A stretch of DNA of 64,000 nt from Streptomyces poonensis (lineage in GTDB: Bacteria; Actinomycetota; Actinomycetes; Streptomycetales; Streptomycetaceae). The notes beneath the pieces were generated by a model. It ran no database searches. It worked only from the letters and a program-made list of their open reading frames with translations, and was not told the DNA's origin. Positions within the stretch are counted from its first letter, which is position 1, and each line of letters starts with the position of its first letter. Positions 27,548 to 36,556 of the stretch are shown piece after piece. The position numbers were made by a program, and so were the translations under genes. Location: assembly GCF_014650915.1 (NCBI RefSeq), contig NZ_BMVW01000002.1, positions 358,667-422,666 of the forward strand. Reading direction: 5' to 3'.

Positions 27548-29056
27548 ATGCACGTTCTCAGCGGCGCGCCGCGCTCCGGCGCAACACGCGTCACCCTCCT
27601 CACCGAAGGAACGTATCCCCACAGCCACGGCGGTGTGAGCGTCTGGTGCGACCAGCTCGTCACCGGCATGCCCGACATCGACTTCGACGTCATCGCCGTC
27701 ACCGGCACCGGCCGCGAGCCGGTCGTCTGGGACGTCCCCGCGCACGTCACACGTGTCACCCCGGTTCCCATGTGGGGACCGGCCCCCGGCGGCCGGCCGC
27801 CCCGGGGACGCCGCGCGCGCCGGCTCGCGGACCTGTACGACCGGTTCCTCACCGCCCTGCTCGACCCGGCCGCGGAGGACGGCTTCGGCCCCGCCCTGTA
27901 CGGGCTGGCGGACGCGGCCGCGGCCGGGGAACTGAGCCCGTTCCTCCGCGACGACCGGGCGCTCGGCGTCCTCACCTCGGTGTGGAACCGCCCGGACCTG
28001 GCGGTGCGCGAGGCACGGCCCACCCTGCACGACGCGGTCACCGCCACCGTGCTGCTGGAGCACGCCCTGCGCCCGCTGGCCGCGGACCCGCCGGCGGAAG
28101 GCGTGGCGCACGCGGTCAGCGGCGGCGTCGCCGTGCTGCCGGGCCTGACCGGCCTGCAACGGCACGGCGTCCCCCTGCTGTTGACAGAACACGGCGTCTA
28201 CCTGCGGGAACGCTATCTGGGATATCGCACCGGCCCGTACCGGTGGCCCGTCAAGGCGGTCGTCCTCGGCTTCTTCCGGCTGCTGGCGGAGGAGACCTAC
28301 CGGCGGGCCGCGCTGATCACCCCGGGCAACCGGTACAACCGGCTGTGGGAGGAGGAGGGCGGGGCCGACCCCCGGCTGATCCGTACCGTCTACAACGGCG
28401 TCGATCCCGCGGCGTTCCCCCCGGCCGGGCCCGAGCCCGAGGTGCCCACCCTGAGCTGGGCCGGCCGCGTCGACCCGATCAAGGACCTGGAGACGCTGAT
28501 CCGCGCCTTCGCCGTCGTCCGGGAGAAGGTGCCCGAGGCGCGGCTGCGGCTGTTCGGCGGCACTCCGCGCGGCGGCGAGGCGTACCGGGAGCGCTGCGAG
28601 GCGCTGGCCGACGGGCTGGGCCACGGCGACGCGGTCACGTTCGAGGGCCGGGTCGACGACATCAAGGACGCGTACGCCGCCGGGAACGTCGTGATGCTCT
28701 CCAGCATCAGCGAGGGCTTCCCCTTCACCCTGATCGAGGCCATGTCCTGCGGGCGGGCCACCGTCTCCACCGATGTGGGCGGGGTCCGGGAGGCCGTCGG
28801 CGACACCGGACTCGTCGTACCGCCGCGCGACCCGGCCGCCATGGCCGCCGCGGCCCTGGAGCTGCTGGACGACGCGGAGCGCCGGCGGCGGATGGGCGAG
28901 GCGGCCCGGCTGCGGGTGATCGAGCAGTTCACGCTGCGGCAGACCGTCGACTCCTTCCGCTCCGTCTATCTGGAGCTGGCGGCCGGGGGCCGGACGCCGG
29001 ACGACAGTACGTGGCCGGAGGCCGGCGCGGAGGAACTGGGGAGCGTGGCCGGATGA
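27548..29056 (+). CDS. pelF-like: PelF-like GT4 glycosyltransferase
   Basis: A 502-residue cytoplasmic glycosyltransferase of family GT4, PelF type. The N terminus has the PelF signature (VTLLTEGTYPHSHGGVSVW). The C-terminal Rossmann domain carries the GT4 E-x7-E motif EGFPFTLIE with Glu389 and Glu397. PelF polymerises UDP-GalNAc and UDP-GlcNAc in the Pel system, and fungal Gtb3 is the counterpart for galactosaminogalactan. GGAG lies upstream of the ATG. The gene overlaps the membrane protein gene by 4 bp (ATGA), so the two are translationally coupled, as expected for a synthase and export pair. Confidence 0.85.
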   Translation: MHVLSGAPRSGATRVTLLTEGTYPHSHGGVSVWCDQLVTGMPDIDFDVIAVTGTGREPVVWDVPAHVTRVTPVPMWGPAPGGRPPRGRRARRLADLYDRFLTALLDPAAEDGFGPALYGLADAAAAGELSPFLRDDRALGVLTSVWNRPDLAVREARPTLHDAVTATVLLEHALRPLAADPPAEGVAHAVSGGVAVLPGLTGLQRHGVPLLLTEHGVYLRERYLGYRTGPYRWPVKAVVLGFFRLLAEETYRRAALITPGNRYNRLWEEEGGADPRLIRTVYNGVDPAAFPPAGPEPEVPTLSWAGRVDPIKDLETLIRAFAVVREKVPEARLRLFGGTPRGGEAYRERCEALADGLGHGDAVTFEGRVDDIKDAYAAGNVVMLSSISEGFPFTLIEAMSCGRATVSTDVGGVREAVGDTGLVVPPRDPAAMAAAALELLDDAERRRRMGEAARLRVIEQFTLRQTVDSFRSVYLELAAGGRTPDDSTWPEAGAEELGSVAG

Positions 29057-30564
29057 GCGGGCCGCTGGCCCTGGAGCCCGACGGCACCGGGAACGACACA
29101 CTGTCCCTGCGGCTGGCGGAGGAACGCACCCTCGCCCTGCGGACGGTGGACGAACGCGCGCTCACCCGCCGCGCGGGCAAGGGCTCGGGCCATGGCGCGG
29201 GCAGGGGCGCAGGCCGTCAGGGGGACGATCACACCCTCGCCCTGCGCACGGTGCACGAGCACACCCTCGCGCTGCGGCTGCTGCCCGGCCGTGAGCAGCG
29301 CGAGGCGGTGGACCGGCTCGCCGCCGACCTGGCGGACAAGGCGGGTCCGGCCGTGCACCCGTACGAGATCGCCGCGCTGCTGGAGTCGGAGGGCCTGACC
29401 GGGGAGGCGATCCGCGACCAGTACGGCCACAAGGACCTGTTCTCGCTCGCCGCCGCCGTGTACGACCGGGTGCCCCGGAGCTTCCCCGAGCCCGCGGCGC
29501 CGCCCGACCCCTGGCGGCCGGACCATGTGCGCTGCCTGCTGCGCGGGGTGCTGTTCGCGCTGCCCGGGCTCGCCCATGTGCTCACCGCACGGCTGTGGCA
29601 GGCCGGGGACGGGGTGACCGCCCTGGTCGTGGCCGGGCTGGTGTCGTGGGCGTGGGGTCAGGCGCTGGGCCACCGGGCCTTCCTGCGGATGGCCGCGGGA
29701 CGCCGGGAGGCGGGCCGCACACTGCTGGCGGGCGCGCCGCTGGGCGCCGTCCTCGCGACGGGGGCCGGTGTCGCGGTCGCCGGACCCGGTCCGGCGGCGC
29801 TGTTCGCGGCCGGACAGTCCGTGTACCTGGCGTGCGCCGGAGTACTGCTGGTCCTCGCCCGGGAGCGGCTGCTGCTGGCCGCGCTCGGCCCGCTCGCCGC
29901 GGGCGCGGTGGTGCTGCCGTGGTGGGAACCGGGGCCCGGCCTGCGGGTGGGGCTGCCGCTGCTGTCGCTGCTGGGCGTGGTCGCCGCGGCCGGCTGGGTG
30001 CTGCGCGGCACGCTCACCGCCGAGCCCGCCCCGCACGCCGTCCGGCCGGGGCCGCTGCTCTCCCTGCCGTACGGGCTGTTCGGCCTGGCGGCGGGCGTGC
30101 TGGTGCTGGTGCAGGGCCGCTGGGAGCCGTACGCCGTGATCGTGCTGACGGTGAGCATGGGGCCGGCCGAGTGGCTGCTGTACCGCTACCGCGGGCTGTC
30201 GGTGGCCGCCCTGCGCGCCACCTCGACGCTGCGCGGCTTCCGGCTCCGTTCCGCCGGTATCCTCGCGCTCTGTCTGCTCTGCTATCTGGCGCCTCTGCTG
30301 CCCGCCGCGCTGCTGACCGGTGCCGAGCCGCTGCCGCTGCTGCTGCTCGCGGCCACGCTGTGGACCGCGCTGCTTCTCCAGGCGTTCGGCACCGCCTGGC
30401 CGCCCGCCGCGGTGTGCCTCGCGGCCGCGTGCGCGGCGGGCGCGGTCGCCCTCTTCCGTCCCTCGCCGGACCCCGCCCTGCTGTCGCTGTGCTGCGCGGC
30501 GGCCGCGGTGGTCCTCACCGGCTGGGTCCTGTTCGCCCTGGGCCGGCCCTCGGCGCACGCCTGA
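29053..30564 (+). CDS. Polytopic membrane protein, possible PelG-like exporter
   Basis: A 503-residue protein coupled to the PelF-like gene. Residues 1-75 are soluble and carry four copies of a TLALR-type repeat (TLSLRLAEE, TLALRTVDE, TLALRTVHE, TLALRLLPG). Residues 75-155 are a helical soluble region, and from about 160 to the end there are some ten to twelve Leu/Ala-rich membrane helices. By position it fills the PelG (inner-membrane polymer transporter) role, but I see no sequence signature that proves it. Confidence 0.65.
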   Translation: MSGPLALEPDGTGNDTLSLRLAEERTLALRTVDERALTRRAGKGSGHGAGRGAGRQGDDHTLALRTVHEHTLALRLLPGREQREAVDRLAADLADKAGPAVHPYEIAALLESEGLTGEAIRDQYGHKDLFSLAAAVYDRVPRSFPEPAAPPDPWRPDHVRCLLRGVLFALPGLAHVLTARLWQAGDGVTALVVAGLVSWAWGQALGHRAFLRMAAGRREAGRTLLAGAPLGAVLATGAGVAVAGPGPAALFAAGQSVYLACAGVLLVLARERLLLAALGPLAAGAVVLPWWEPGPGLRVGLPLLSLLGVVAAAGWVLRGTLTAEPAPHAVRPGPLLSLPYGLFGLAAGVLVLVQGRWEPYAVIVLTVSMGPAEWLLYRYRGLSVAALRATSTLRGFRLRSAGILALCLLCYLAPLLPAALLTGAEPLPLLLLAATLWTALLLQAFGTAWPPAAVCLAAACAAGAVALFRPSPDPALLSLCCAAAAVVLTGWVLFALGRPSAHA

Positions 30565-30656
30565 CCCCGCCGTCACATCCCGCTCGCCACCTCACCCATC
30601 ACCTCGTCGCGTGCCGCCGTCCGGCGGTGCGCCATCGACCGGAAGGAAAGCCTCAG

Positions 30657-31658
30657 TTGAGTTCCGCACCGCTCGCCGCCGTCACCGGAGCCGAGGGCTT
30701 CATCGGCTCCCACCTCACCGAGGCGCTGGTCGCGTCCGGGTACCGGGTGAGGGCGATGGCGCAGTACAACTCCTTCTCCTCCTACGGCTGGCTGGAGACC
30801 CTGCCGAAGGACGTGCTCGACGAGGTCGAGATCGTGCTCGGCGACGTCCGCGACCCGGGCTCCGTCCGGGGCCTCGCCGAGGGCGCCGACTGCGTCTACC
30901 ACCTGGCGGCCCTCATCGCGATCCCGTACTCGTACCGGGCGCCGCACAGTTACGTGGACACCAACGTCACCGGCACGCTCAACGTGCTGGAGGCGGTCCG
31001 CGCGCTGGGCACGCCCCGGCTCGTGCACACCTCGACGAGCGAGACGTACGGCACCGCGCAGACCGTGCCGATCACCGAGGACCACCCCATCAACACCCAG
31101 TCGCCGTACGCCGCGTCGAAGGCGGGCGGCGACCGGCTGGCCGACAGCTACTACGCCAGCTTCGGCACCCCGGTGGTGACGCTGCGGCCGTTCAACACCT
31201 TCGGTCCCCGGCAGTCCATGCGGGCGGTGATCCCGACCGTCATCGGGCAGCTCGCGGCCGGCGAGCGCACCATCACCCTCGGGGACCTGCGCCCCACCCG
31301 CGACTTCACCTTCGTCAAGGACACCGCGCAGGCGTTCCTCGCGGTGGGCACGGCCGACGCCGGGAAGGTGGTGGGCCGCACGTTCAACGCGGGCACCGGC
31401 GGCGAGATCTCGGTCGGTGACCTGGTGGCGCTGATCGGCAAGGTGATGGACACGGAGGTCGACGTCCGCGAGGACGCCCAGCGGGTGCGGCCCGCGAACT
31501 CCGAGGTGATGCGGCTCGTCGCGGACGCCGGCCGGCTCCGTACGGTCACCGGCTGGGAGCCCGCGCACAGCCTGGAGGAGGGCCTCGCGCAGACCGTGGA
31601 GTTCTTCCGCGACCCGGCCAACCTCGCCCGCTACAAGACCGACATCTACAACATCTGA
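30657..31658 (+). CDS. LegB-like NAD-dependent 4,6-dehydratase/epimerase
   Basis: A 333-residue extended SDR enzyme. It has the NAD-binding TGAEGFIGSHL at about 11-21 and the catalytic YAASK. Internal phrases (YNSFSSYGWLETLPK, HLAALIAIPYSY, RPFNTFGPRQS) are those of LegB-type nucleotide-sugar 4,6-dehydratases rather than GalE. It would make a 4-keto-6-deoxy nucleotide sugar. The start is a TTG at 30657 with GGAAGGAAAG about 8 bases upstream; no ATG or GTG fits the N-terminal Rossmann strand. The gene lies 92 bp after the membrane protein gene. Confidence 0.75.
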   Translation: MSSAPLAAVTGAEGFIGSHLTEALVASGYRVRAMAQYNSFSSYGWLETLPKDVLDEVEIVLGDVRDPGSVRGLAEGADCVYHLAALIAIPYSYRAPHSYVDTNVTGTLNVLEAVRALGTPRLVHTSTSETYGTAQTVPITEDHPINTQSPYAASKAGGDRLADSYYASFGTPVVTLRPFNTFGPRQSMRAVIPTVIGQLAAGERTITLGDLRPTRDFTFVKDTAQAFLAVGTADAGKVVGRTFNAGTGGEISVGDLVALIGKVMDTEVDVREDAQRVRPANSEVMRLVADAGRLRTVTGWEPAHSLEEGLAQTVEFFRDPANLARYKTDIYNI

Positions 31659-31725
31659 CACTCATTCCGCTTCACATCACTCACGTCACCTCACCTCACC
31701 TCCACACGTCCATGAAGGAGAGCCC

Positions 31726-32439
31726 ATGCACGCAGTGATCCTGGCGGGGGGCAAGGGCGTCCGGCTGCGGCCCTACACGACCGCGCTGCCCAAGCCGCTG
31801 GTGCCCATCGGCGACCAGCACGCCATCCTGGAGATCGTGCTGCGCCAGCTCGCGACGGCCGGCTTCACCAGGTGCACCCTCGCGATCGGGCACCTGGGAC
31901 AGATCATCCGAGCCTATGTGGGCGACGGCTCCCAGTGGGGCCTGCACGTCGACTACGTCACCGAGGACAGCCCGCTGGGCACCATGGGCCCGCTGCTCAC
32001 GATGCGCGACCGGCTGCCGGAGTCGTTCCTCGTGATGAACGGCGACATCCTCACCGACCTCGACTACGCCGACGTGCTGCGGCAGCACCGCGCCTCGGGC
32101 GCCCCGCTGACCATCGCCACGTACGCCCGCACGGTGAAGATCGACTTCGGGGTGCTGACCACCGCCGACAGCAAGGTCGTCGGCTTCACCGAGAAGCCCG
32201 ACCTGGACTATCGCGTGTCCATGGGCGTGTACGGGCTCAGCCGCGCCACGCTCGACCACTACACGGCCGGGCTGCCGCTCGGCTTCGACGAACTGGTCCT
32301 CGACCTGCTTCGGGCGGAAACCCCGCCGCACGCCTACGAGTTCGACGGATACTGGCTGGACATCGGTCGCCCGGACGACTACGACCGGGCGAACGCCGAG
32401 TTCACCAGCCGCAAGTCGCTGCTGCTCAAGGGAGCCTGA
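31726..32439 (+). CDS. Sugar-1-phosphate nucleotidyltransferase
   Basis: A 237-residue NTP-transferase. The N-terminal signature LAGGKGVRLRPYTTALPKPLVP and the MNGDILTDLD metal site are clear. It resembles the transferase domain of PtmE/LegE-like or mannose-1-phosphate guanylyltransferases, without the CBS or LbetaH extensions. It should activate the sugar for the LegB-like dehydratase. The ATG has a GGAG tract upstream. Confidence 0.85.
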   Translation: MHAVILAGGKGVRLRPYTTALPKPLVPIGDQHAILEIVLRQLATAGFTRCTLAIGHLGQIIRAYVGDGSQWGLHVDYVTEDSPLGTMGPLLTMRDRLPESFLVMNGDILTDLDYADVLRQHRASGAPLTIATYARTVKIDFGVLTTADSKVVGFTEKPDLDYRVSMGVYGLSRATLDHYTAGLPLGFDELVLDLLRAETPPHAYEFDGYWLDIGRPDDYDRANAEFTSRKSLLLKGA

Positions 32440-32447
32440 CCACCGTC

Positions 32448-33392
32448 ATGCGCGTACTCGTCCTGGGCTACACCGGATACCTCGGCGGTCATGTCGTCGA
32501 GCATCTGCGTCTGCTGCCGGAGATCGGCGTCCTCCGCGCCGGCCGGTCACCGGACGCGGTGTACGGCGTCGACCTGGCCACCGCCGGCCCCGACCGGCTG
32601 GCCGAGACCCTGGCGTCGGCGGCGCCGGACGCGGTGATCAACTGCGCCGGCGCCGTCGGCGGCGACCCCGTGAGACTCGCCGAGGTCAACACCCGGGGCA
32701 CCGCGGTGCTGTGCGAGGCACTGCGGCAGGCCGCGCCCAAGGCCCGGCTGGTCCACTTCGGCTCGGCTGCCGAGTACGGCCTGGGCGGCAAGGGGATCAG
32801 GGTGACGGAGTCGGCGCCGACCCGTCCCCTGTCCCCGTACGGCGCGACCAAGCTCGCCGGCACCGTCACCGTGACCACGTCCGGGCTGGACGCGGTGGTG
32901 CTGCGGGTGGGCAACCCCGTCGGGCCGGGCGCGCCGCCGAGCGGGCTGCCCGGCCGGGTCGCGGGGCTGCTGCGCGAGGCGGGCGGGGACCGGGAGGCGG
33001 TGCTCCGGCTCGGCGACCTGTCCGCCTACCGCGACTTCGTGGACGCCCGCGACGTGGCGCGGGCGGCGGTCCTCGCGGCGACCGCGTCCGGGCCGCTGCC
33101 GCGCGTGCTGAACATCGGCGGCGGGCGGGCCGTCCGGGTCCGCGACCTGGTGCGCACGCTGGCCCGGCTCGCCGGGTACCAGGGCCGCATCGAGGAGGAC
33201 GGCGGCGGCTCCGCGCGCTCCGGCGACGTGTCCTGGCAGTGCTCGGACATCACGGCCGCGCGGGAGGCCCTGCTGTGGCGGCCGTCGTACACGCTGGTGG
33301 CGTCGCTGGCCGCGCTGTGGTCGGCGACGCGGGCACCGGCCGCACACGCGGAGACGGTGACGGCCCCGGCGGACGGCGGCCGGGTGCGGTGA
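32448..33392 (+). CDS. NAD-dependent epimerase/dehydratase
   Basis: A 314-residue extended SDR. It has GYTGYLGGH near the N terminus and YGATK as the catalytic Tyr-x3-Lys. It resembles WcaG/RmlD-like epimerase-reductases. It begins 8 bp after the nucleotidyltransferase stop and overlaps the GH135 gene by 4 bp, so it belongs to the same transcript. It probably acts on the keto sugar produced by the LegB-like enzyme; a GalNAc-type C4 epimerase role cannot be excluded. Confidence 0.75.
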   Translation: MRVLVLGYTGYLGGHVVEHLRLLPEIGVLRAGRSPDAVYGVDLATAGPDRLAETLASAAPDAVINCAGAVGGDPVRLAEVNTRGTAVLCEALRQAAPKARLVHFGSAAEYGLGGKGIRVTESAPTRPLSPYGATKLAGTVTVTTSGLDAVVLRVGNPVGPGAPPSGLPGRVAGLLREAGGDREAVLRLGDLSAYRDFVDARDVARAAVLAATASGPLPRVLNIGGGRAVRVRDLVRTLARLAGYQGRIEEDGGGSARSGDVSWQCSDITAAREALLWRPSYTLVASLAALWSATRAPAAHAETVTAPADGGRVR

Positions 33393-34051
33393 GCCTCCTC
33401 GTGCCGCTCTACGTCCATCCCGCCGAGGACCCCGACGCCTGGCAGCGCCTGCTGGCGGCCGTGGACCGTACGTACGCGGTGGTGGTCAACCCGGCGAGCG
33501 GCCCCGGCCGGGAGCCGGACGCCGCCTTCGTGGCCGCCGCCCGCGCCCTGCGCGCGGCCGGTGCCCGGCTGCTCGGCTATGTGGACACCGGCTACGGGGA
33601 GCGGCCCGCCGGCGAGGTCGCGGCGGACGTCGTACGGCATCGGGACTGGTACGGGACCGACGGCTGCTTCCTCGACCGTACGCCGGCCGGCGCGGACCGG
33701 CTGGCCGGCTGCCGAAGACTCGTCAGACGGGTGCGGCGCCTCGGTGCCGCACCCGTCGTACTGAACCCGGGCGTCCATCCGGCGCCCGGGTACACGCGCC
33801 TGGCCGATCTCGTCGTCACCTTCGAGGGGCACTGGTCCACGTACGTGGCGGCGTACCACCGGCCGGAATGGACCGAACGGCACACGCCGGAACGTTTCTG
33901 CCATTTGATCTACGGTGTACCCGAGGCGCTGGTCCCACTGGCCGTGCGCACCGCCACGGCACGTGGTGCCGCGGTCTGCGGGCCGGTGACCGGTGAACTA
34001 CCCAATCCGTGGGCGGCGCTGACGCCCGCGTTGGCGGAGACGAAGGACTGA
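33389..34051 (+). CDS. GH135 spherulin-4-like glycoside hydrolase
   Basis: A 220-residue protein of the spherulation-specific family 4 (GH135, Sph3). Signatures: VPLYVHP at the N terminus, NPASGPG at 34-40, GYVDTGYG at 63-70, DGCFLDR at 91-97 and TFEGHW with Glu146. From memory, active Sph3 has an Asp-Glu pair where this has Asp96-Arg97, so catalysis may be altered. No signal peptide is visible, so it would act in the cytoplasm unless another start or route exists. The GTG start overlaps the previous stop (GTGA) and its stop overlaps the GH114 start by one base. Confidence 0.75.
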   Translation: MSLLVPLYVHPAEDPDAWQRLLAAVDRTYAVVVNPASGPGREPDAAFVAAARALRAAGARLLGYVDTGYGERPAGEVAADVVRHRDWYGTDGCFLDRTPAGADRLAGCRRLVRRVRRLGAAPVVLNPGVHPAPGYTRLADLVVTFEGHWSTYVAAYHRPEWTERHTPERFCHLIYGVPEALVPLAVRTATARGAAVCGPVTGELPNPWAALTPALAETKD

Positions 34052-34974
34052 TGGGCGGCAGGACGACGAGGGGCCCGGGGCGGCCGGGGCGGCGGACGTC
34101 ACGGGTGGGCGCGGCGCTGGTGGCGGCCGTGACGGCGGCGGCCGTGGCCGGGTGCGCCGGGGACGGCGCCGACGACGAGGGGAAGGCGCGGCAGTCTCCG
34201 TCCGCCACGGTCTCCGCCTCCGCCTCCGCCTCCACGAAGGGATCGGCGGGGTCCGGCTCGTCGGAGGGAGCCGGCGACCTCTGGCGGCCACGGCCGGGAG
34301 TCGACTGGCAGTGGCAGCTCGACGGGAAGGTCGACCCGTCCGTGGACGTCCCCGTCTACGACATCGACGGCTTCGAGAACTCGGCCGCCGACGTGGCGGA
34401 TCTCCACGCCGACGGCCGCAAGGTGATCTGCTACATCAACGTGGGCGCGTACGAGGACTGGCGGCCCGACGAGGACGACTTCCCGGAGTCCGTGCGGGGC
34501 GAGTCCAACGGCTGGGAGGGCGAGCGCTGGCTCGACATCCGCCAGGTGTCGGTGCTGCGGCCGATCATGGAGCGCCGTTTCGACATGTGCCGGGAGAAAG
34601 GCTTCGACGCGGTGGAGCCCGACCTGATGGAGGGATACGCCGACGACACCGGTTTCCCGCTCACCGCGGAGGACCAGCTGACGTACAACCGGATGATCGC
34701 GGACATCGCCCATGAACGGGGCCTGGCCGTCGGCCTCAAGAACGATCTGCCCCAGATCCCCGAGCTCGTCGACGACTTCGAGTTCGCGGTCAACGAGGAG
34801 TGTGCGGAGTTCGGCGAGTGCGAGGAGCTGACGCCGTTCATCGAGGCGGGCAAGGCGGTGTTCCACGTCGAGTACCGGGAGCCCACCGAGTCGTTCTGCG
34901 CGGAGTCGCGCGAGCTGAAGCTGTCGTCCATGCGGAAGAAGCTCGGGCTGGGGGTGTGGCGGGACCCCTGCTGA
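34051..34974 (+). CDS. GH114 endo-alpha-1,4-polygalactosaminidase lipoprotein
   Basis: A 307-residue exported lipoprotein: basic N terminus, hydrophobic core and lipobox AGC with Cys35. After a Ser/Ala linker comes a GH114 TIM-barrel with the family phrases VICYINVGAYEDWRPD and DAVEPDLMEGY. GH114 enzymes cut alpha-1,4-linked galactosamine polymers (Ega3 in Aspergillus; PelA hydrolase domain is related in function). It likely trims or releases the polymer at the cell surface. It ends the cluster and converges on crtU. Confidence 0.85.
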   Translation: MGGRTTRGPGRPGRRTSRVGAALVAAVTAAAVAGCAGDGADDEGKARQSPSATVSASASASTKGSAGSGSSEGAGDLWRPRPGVDWQWQLDGKVDPSVDVPVYDIDGFENSAADVADLHADGRKVICYINVGAYEDWRPDEDDFPESVRGESNGWEGERWLDIRQVSVLRPIMERRFDMCREKGFDAVEPDLMEGYADDTGFPLTAEDQLTYNRMIADIAHERGLAVGLKNDLPQIPELVDDFEFAVNEECAEFGECEELTPFIEAGKAVFHVEYREPTESFCAESRELKLSSMRKKLGLGVWRDPC

Positions 34975-34996
34975 GCGGCGCGGGCCGCCCGGCCGG

Positions 34997-36556
34997 TCAC
35001 CCGCTCCCCCACCGCGCCAGGTGCCGCAGGACGGCGCCCCGCCCCCGGTTCGGCACCGTCCACAACATCTGGCCACGGACGCCCCAGCGCTCCAGGAGGA
35101 CGTTGGCGGCGAGGAAGCCGGTCGTCGCCGCGCGTTCCATCAGGGCGACCGGCAGATCCGTCCGCACCAGGTCACCGGCCACCATGAGCCCCGGGTCCGG
35201 GGTCCGTACGGTGGGCCGGCCGGCGTGGCCGCCCACGGGGAACAGCGGGCAGTCGGCGCGCCACTCGTGCCGCTCGTCGAGGACCCGGGCGGTACGGGTC
35301 TCCGGGTACACGCGGTGCAACTGCTCCAGCAGGCGCTTCTGCTCGACGTCGCGCGACGCGTCCTCCGGCAGCGCGTACGCGTGCAGTTCGACCACCGAGC
35401 CGCCGGTGCGGGCCGACCAGCGGGCCGCCTCGCCCTCCCAGCGCTCCAGGACGCTGACGTTGTCGAGGGTGCCGTAGCCGGCGGTGCCGAGGAAGCCGGG
35501 CCGGTGGCGGCCGACGGGCGTGTCCAGCCACAACCGGGACACCAGGAACGGCGGGGCGTTGCGCAGCCGGGCGATCCGGGCCCGCCAGGGGGCGTCGGCC
35601 AGCCGCGGGGAGCCTTCGACGAGCGCGCGCAGCCCGGCGGTGTCGAGGGCGAGGACCACGGTGTCGAAGCGGTGGGCCCCGCGTTCGGTGACGACGTCGA
35701 AGCCGCCGTCCGCGCGCGGGGACACGGTCTCGACGGGGTCGGCGGTGCGGAGGTCGGCGCCGTGCCCGCGCAGATATGTGGCGAGGGGGTCCCAGAGCGC
35801 CGCCGGGAACGGTTCGGCCGGCACGTCGAAGAGCAGCCCCTCGGCCGAGCCGAGGAAGTAGATGTGGAACATCAGCACCATCTCGGCGGCGGACAGCTCG
35901 CGCGGATCGGCGAAGAAACTGCGGGAGAACACCTCGAACGCCAGGTGCCGGGCGGCTTCGGGGAACCGGATCGCGTCCAGGAAGTCCTGCGCGCTGACGG
36001 CGTCCAGCCGCTCGTACACCTCGGGCACCCGGACGTCGAGCAGGGGCAGCGCGGCGACCGGGTTCATCCGCAGCAGGTCGCGGGCGCCGAAGGCGGGACT
36101 CGACGCCACGAAGCCGAGCGCGCTCCAGGGCGGGGTGCGCGGCACGCGGCGGAAGCCGTCGCACAGGCCGTCCGCGTGCCGGAGCGGATAGTCGGGAAGG
36201 CCCGTGAGGCGTTCCAGGCCCGGGTCCGTACGGCGCAGCAGGCCACGGAGGTTGTAGTACTGGCGGAAGAACGCGTGGAAGCCGCGGCTCATCGTCACGG
36301 TGCCGCCGTCGCCGAGAGTGGTGGGCCAACCGGCCAGACGTCCTCCGAGAACGGGTTCGCGCTCGTGCAGGGTCACGCGCACGCCACGCTCCGCCAGGAC
36401 CGTCGCGGCGGCCAGCCCCGCGATGCCGCCGCCGACGACGGCGGTGGTGGGCGGGGCACCGGTGATCCGGGGCGCCCCGGGACGGGCCGGCACCACCACG
36501 GCCCGCCGGTCCCTGCCACGCCGCGCCGCCGCCCGCGGGTCGCGGGGGCCGGTCAT
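34997..36556 (-). CDS. crtU: Isorenieratene synthase (carotene desaturase/methyltransferase)
   Basis: A 519-residue FAD-dependent oxidoreductase. The dinucleotide motif VVGGGIAGLAAATVL lies near residue 40, followed by EREPVLGGRLAGW, and the C-terminal FAD site is VAGDLVRTDLP. It matches CrtU, which converts beta-carotene rings into aromatic rings through desaturation and methyl shift, giving isorenieratene. Last gene of the crtYTU operon; its ATG overlaps the crtT stop by 4 bp. It converges on the GH114 gene with a 22-bp gap. Confidence 0.9.
   Translation of the reverse strand: MTGPRDPRAAARRGRDRRAVVVPARPGAPRITGAPPTTAVVGGGIAGLAAATVLAERGVRVTLHEREPVLGGRLAGWPTTLGDGGTVTMSRGFHAFFRQYYNLRGLLRRTDPGLERLTGLPDYPLRHADGLCDGFRRVPRTPPWSALGFVASSPAFGARDLLRMNPVAALPLLDVRVPEVYERLDAVSAQDFLDAIRFPEAARHLAFEVFSRSFFADPRELSAAEMVLMFHIYFLGSAEGLLFDVPAEPFPAALWDPLATYLRGHGADLRTADPVETVSPRADGGFDVVTERGAHRFDTVVLALDTAGLRALVEGSPRLADAPWRARIARLRNAPPFLVSRLWLDTPVGRHRPGFLGTAGYGTLDNVSVLERWEGEAARWSARTGGSVVELHAYALPEDASRDVEQKRLLEQLHRVYPETRTARVLDERHEWRADCPLFPVGGHAGRPTVRTPDPGLMVAGDLVRTDLPVALMERAATTGFLAANVLLERWGVRGQMLWTVPNRGRGAVLRHLARWGSG

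Noticed and set aside
25320..34974. Canonical pelABCDEFG operon
   Set aside because: No PelA fusion, PelB, PelC, PelD or PelE is recognisable; only the PelF-like enzyme and functional analogues are present.
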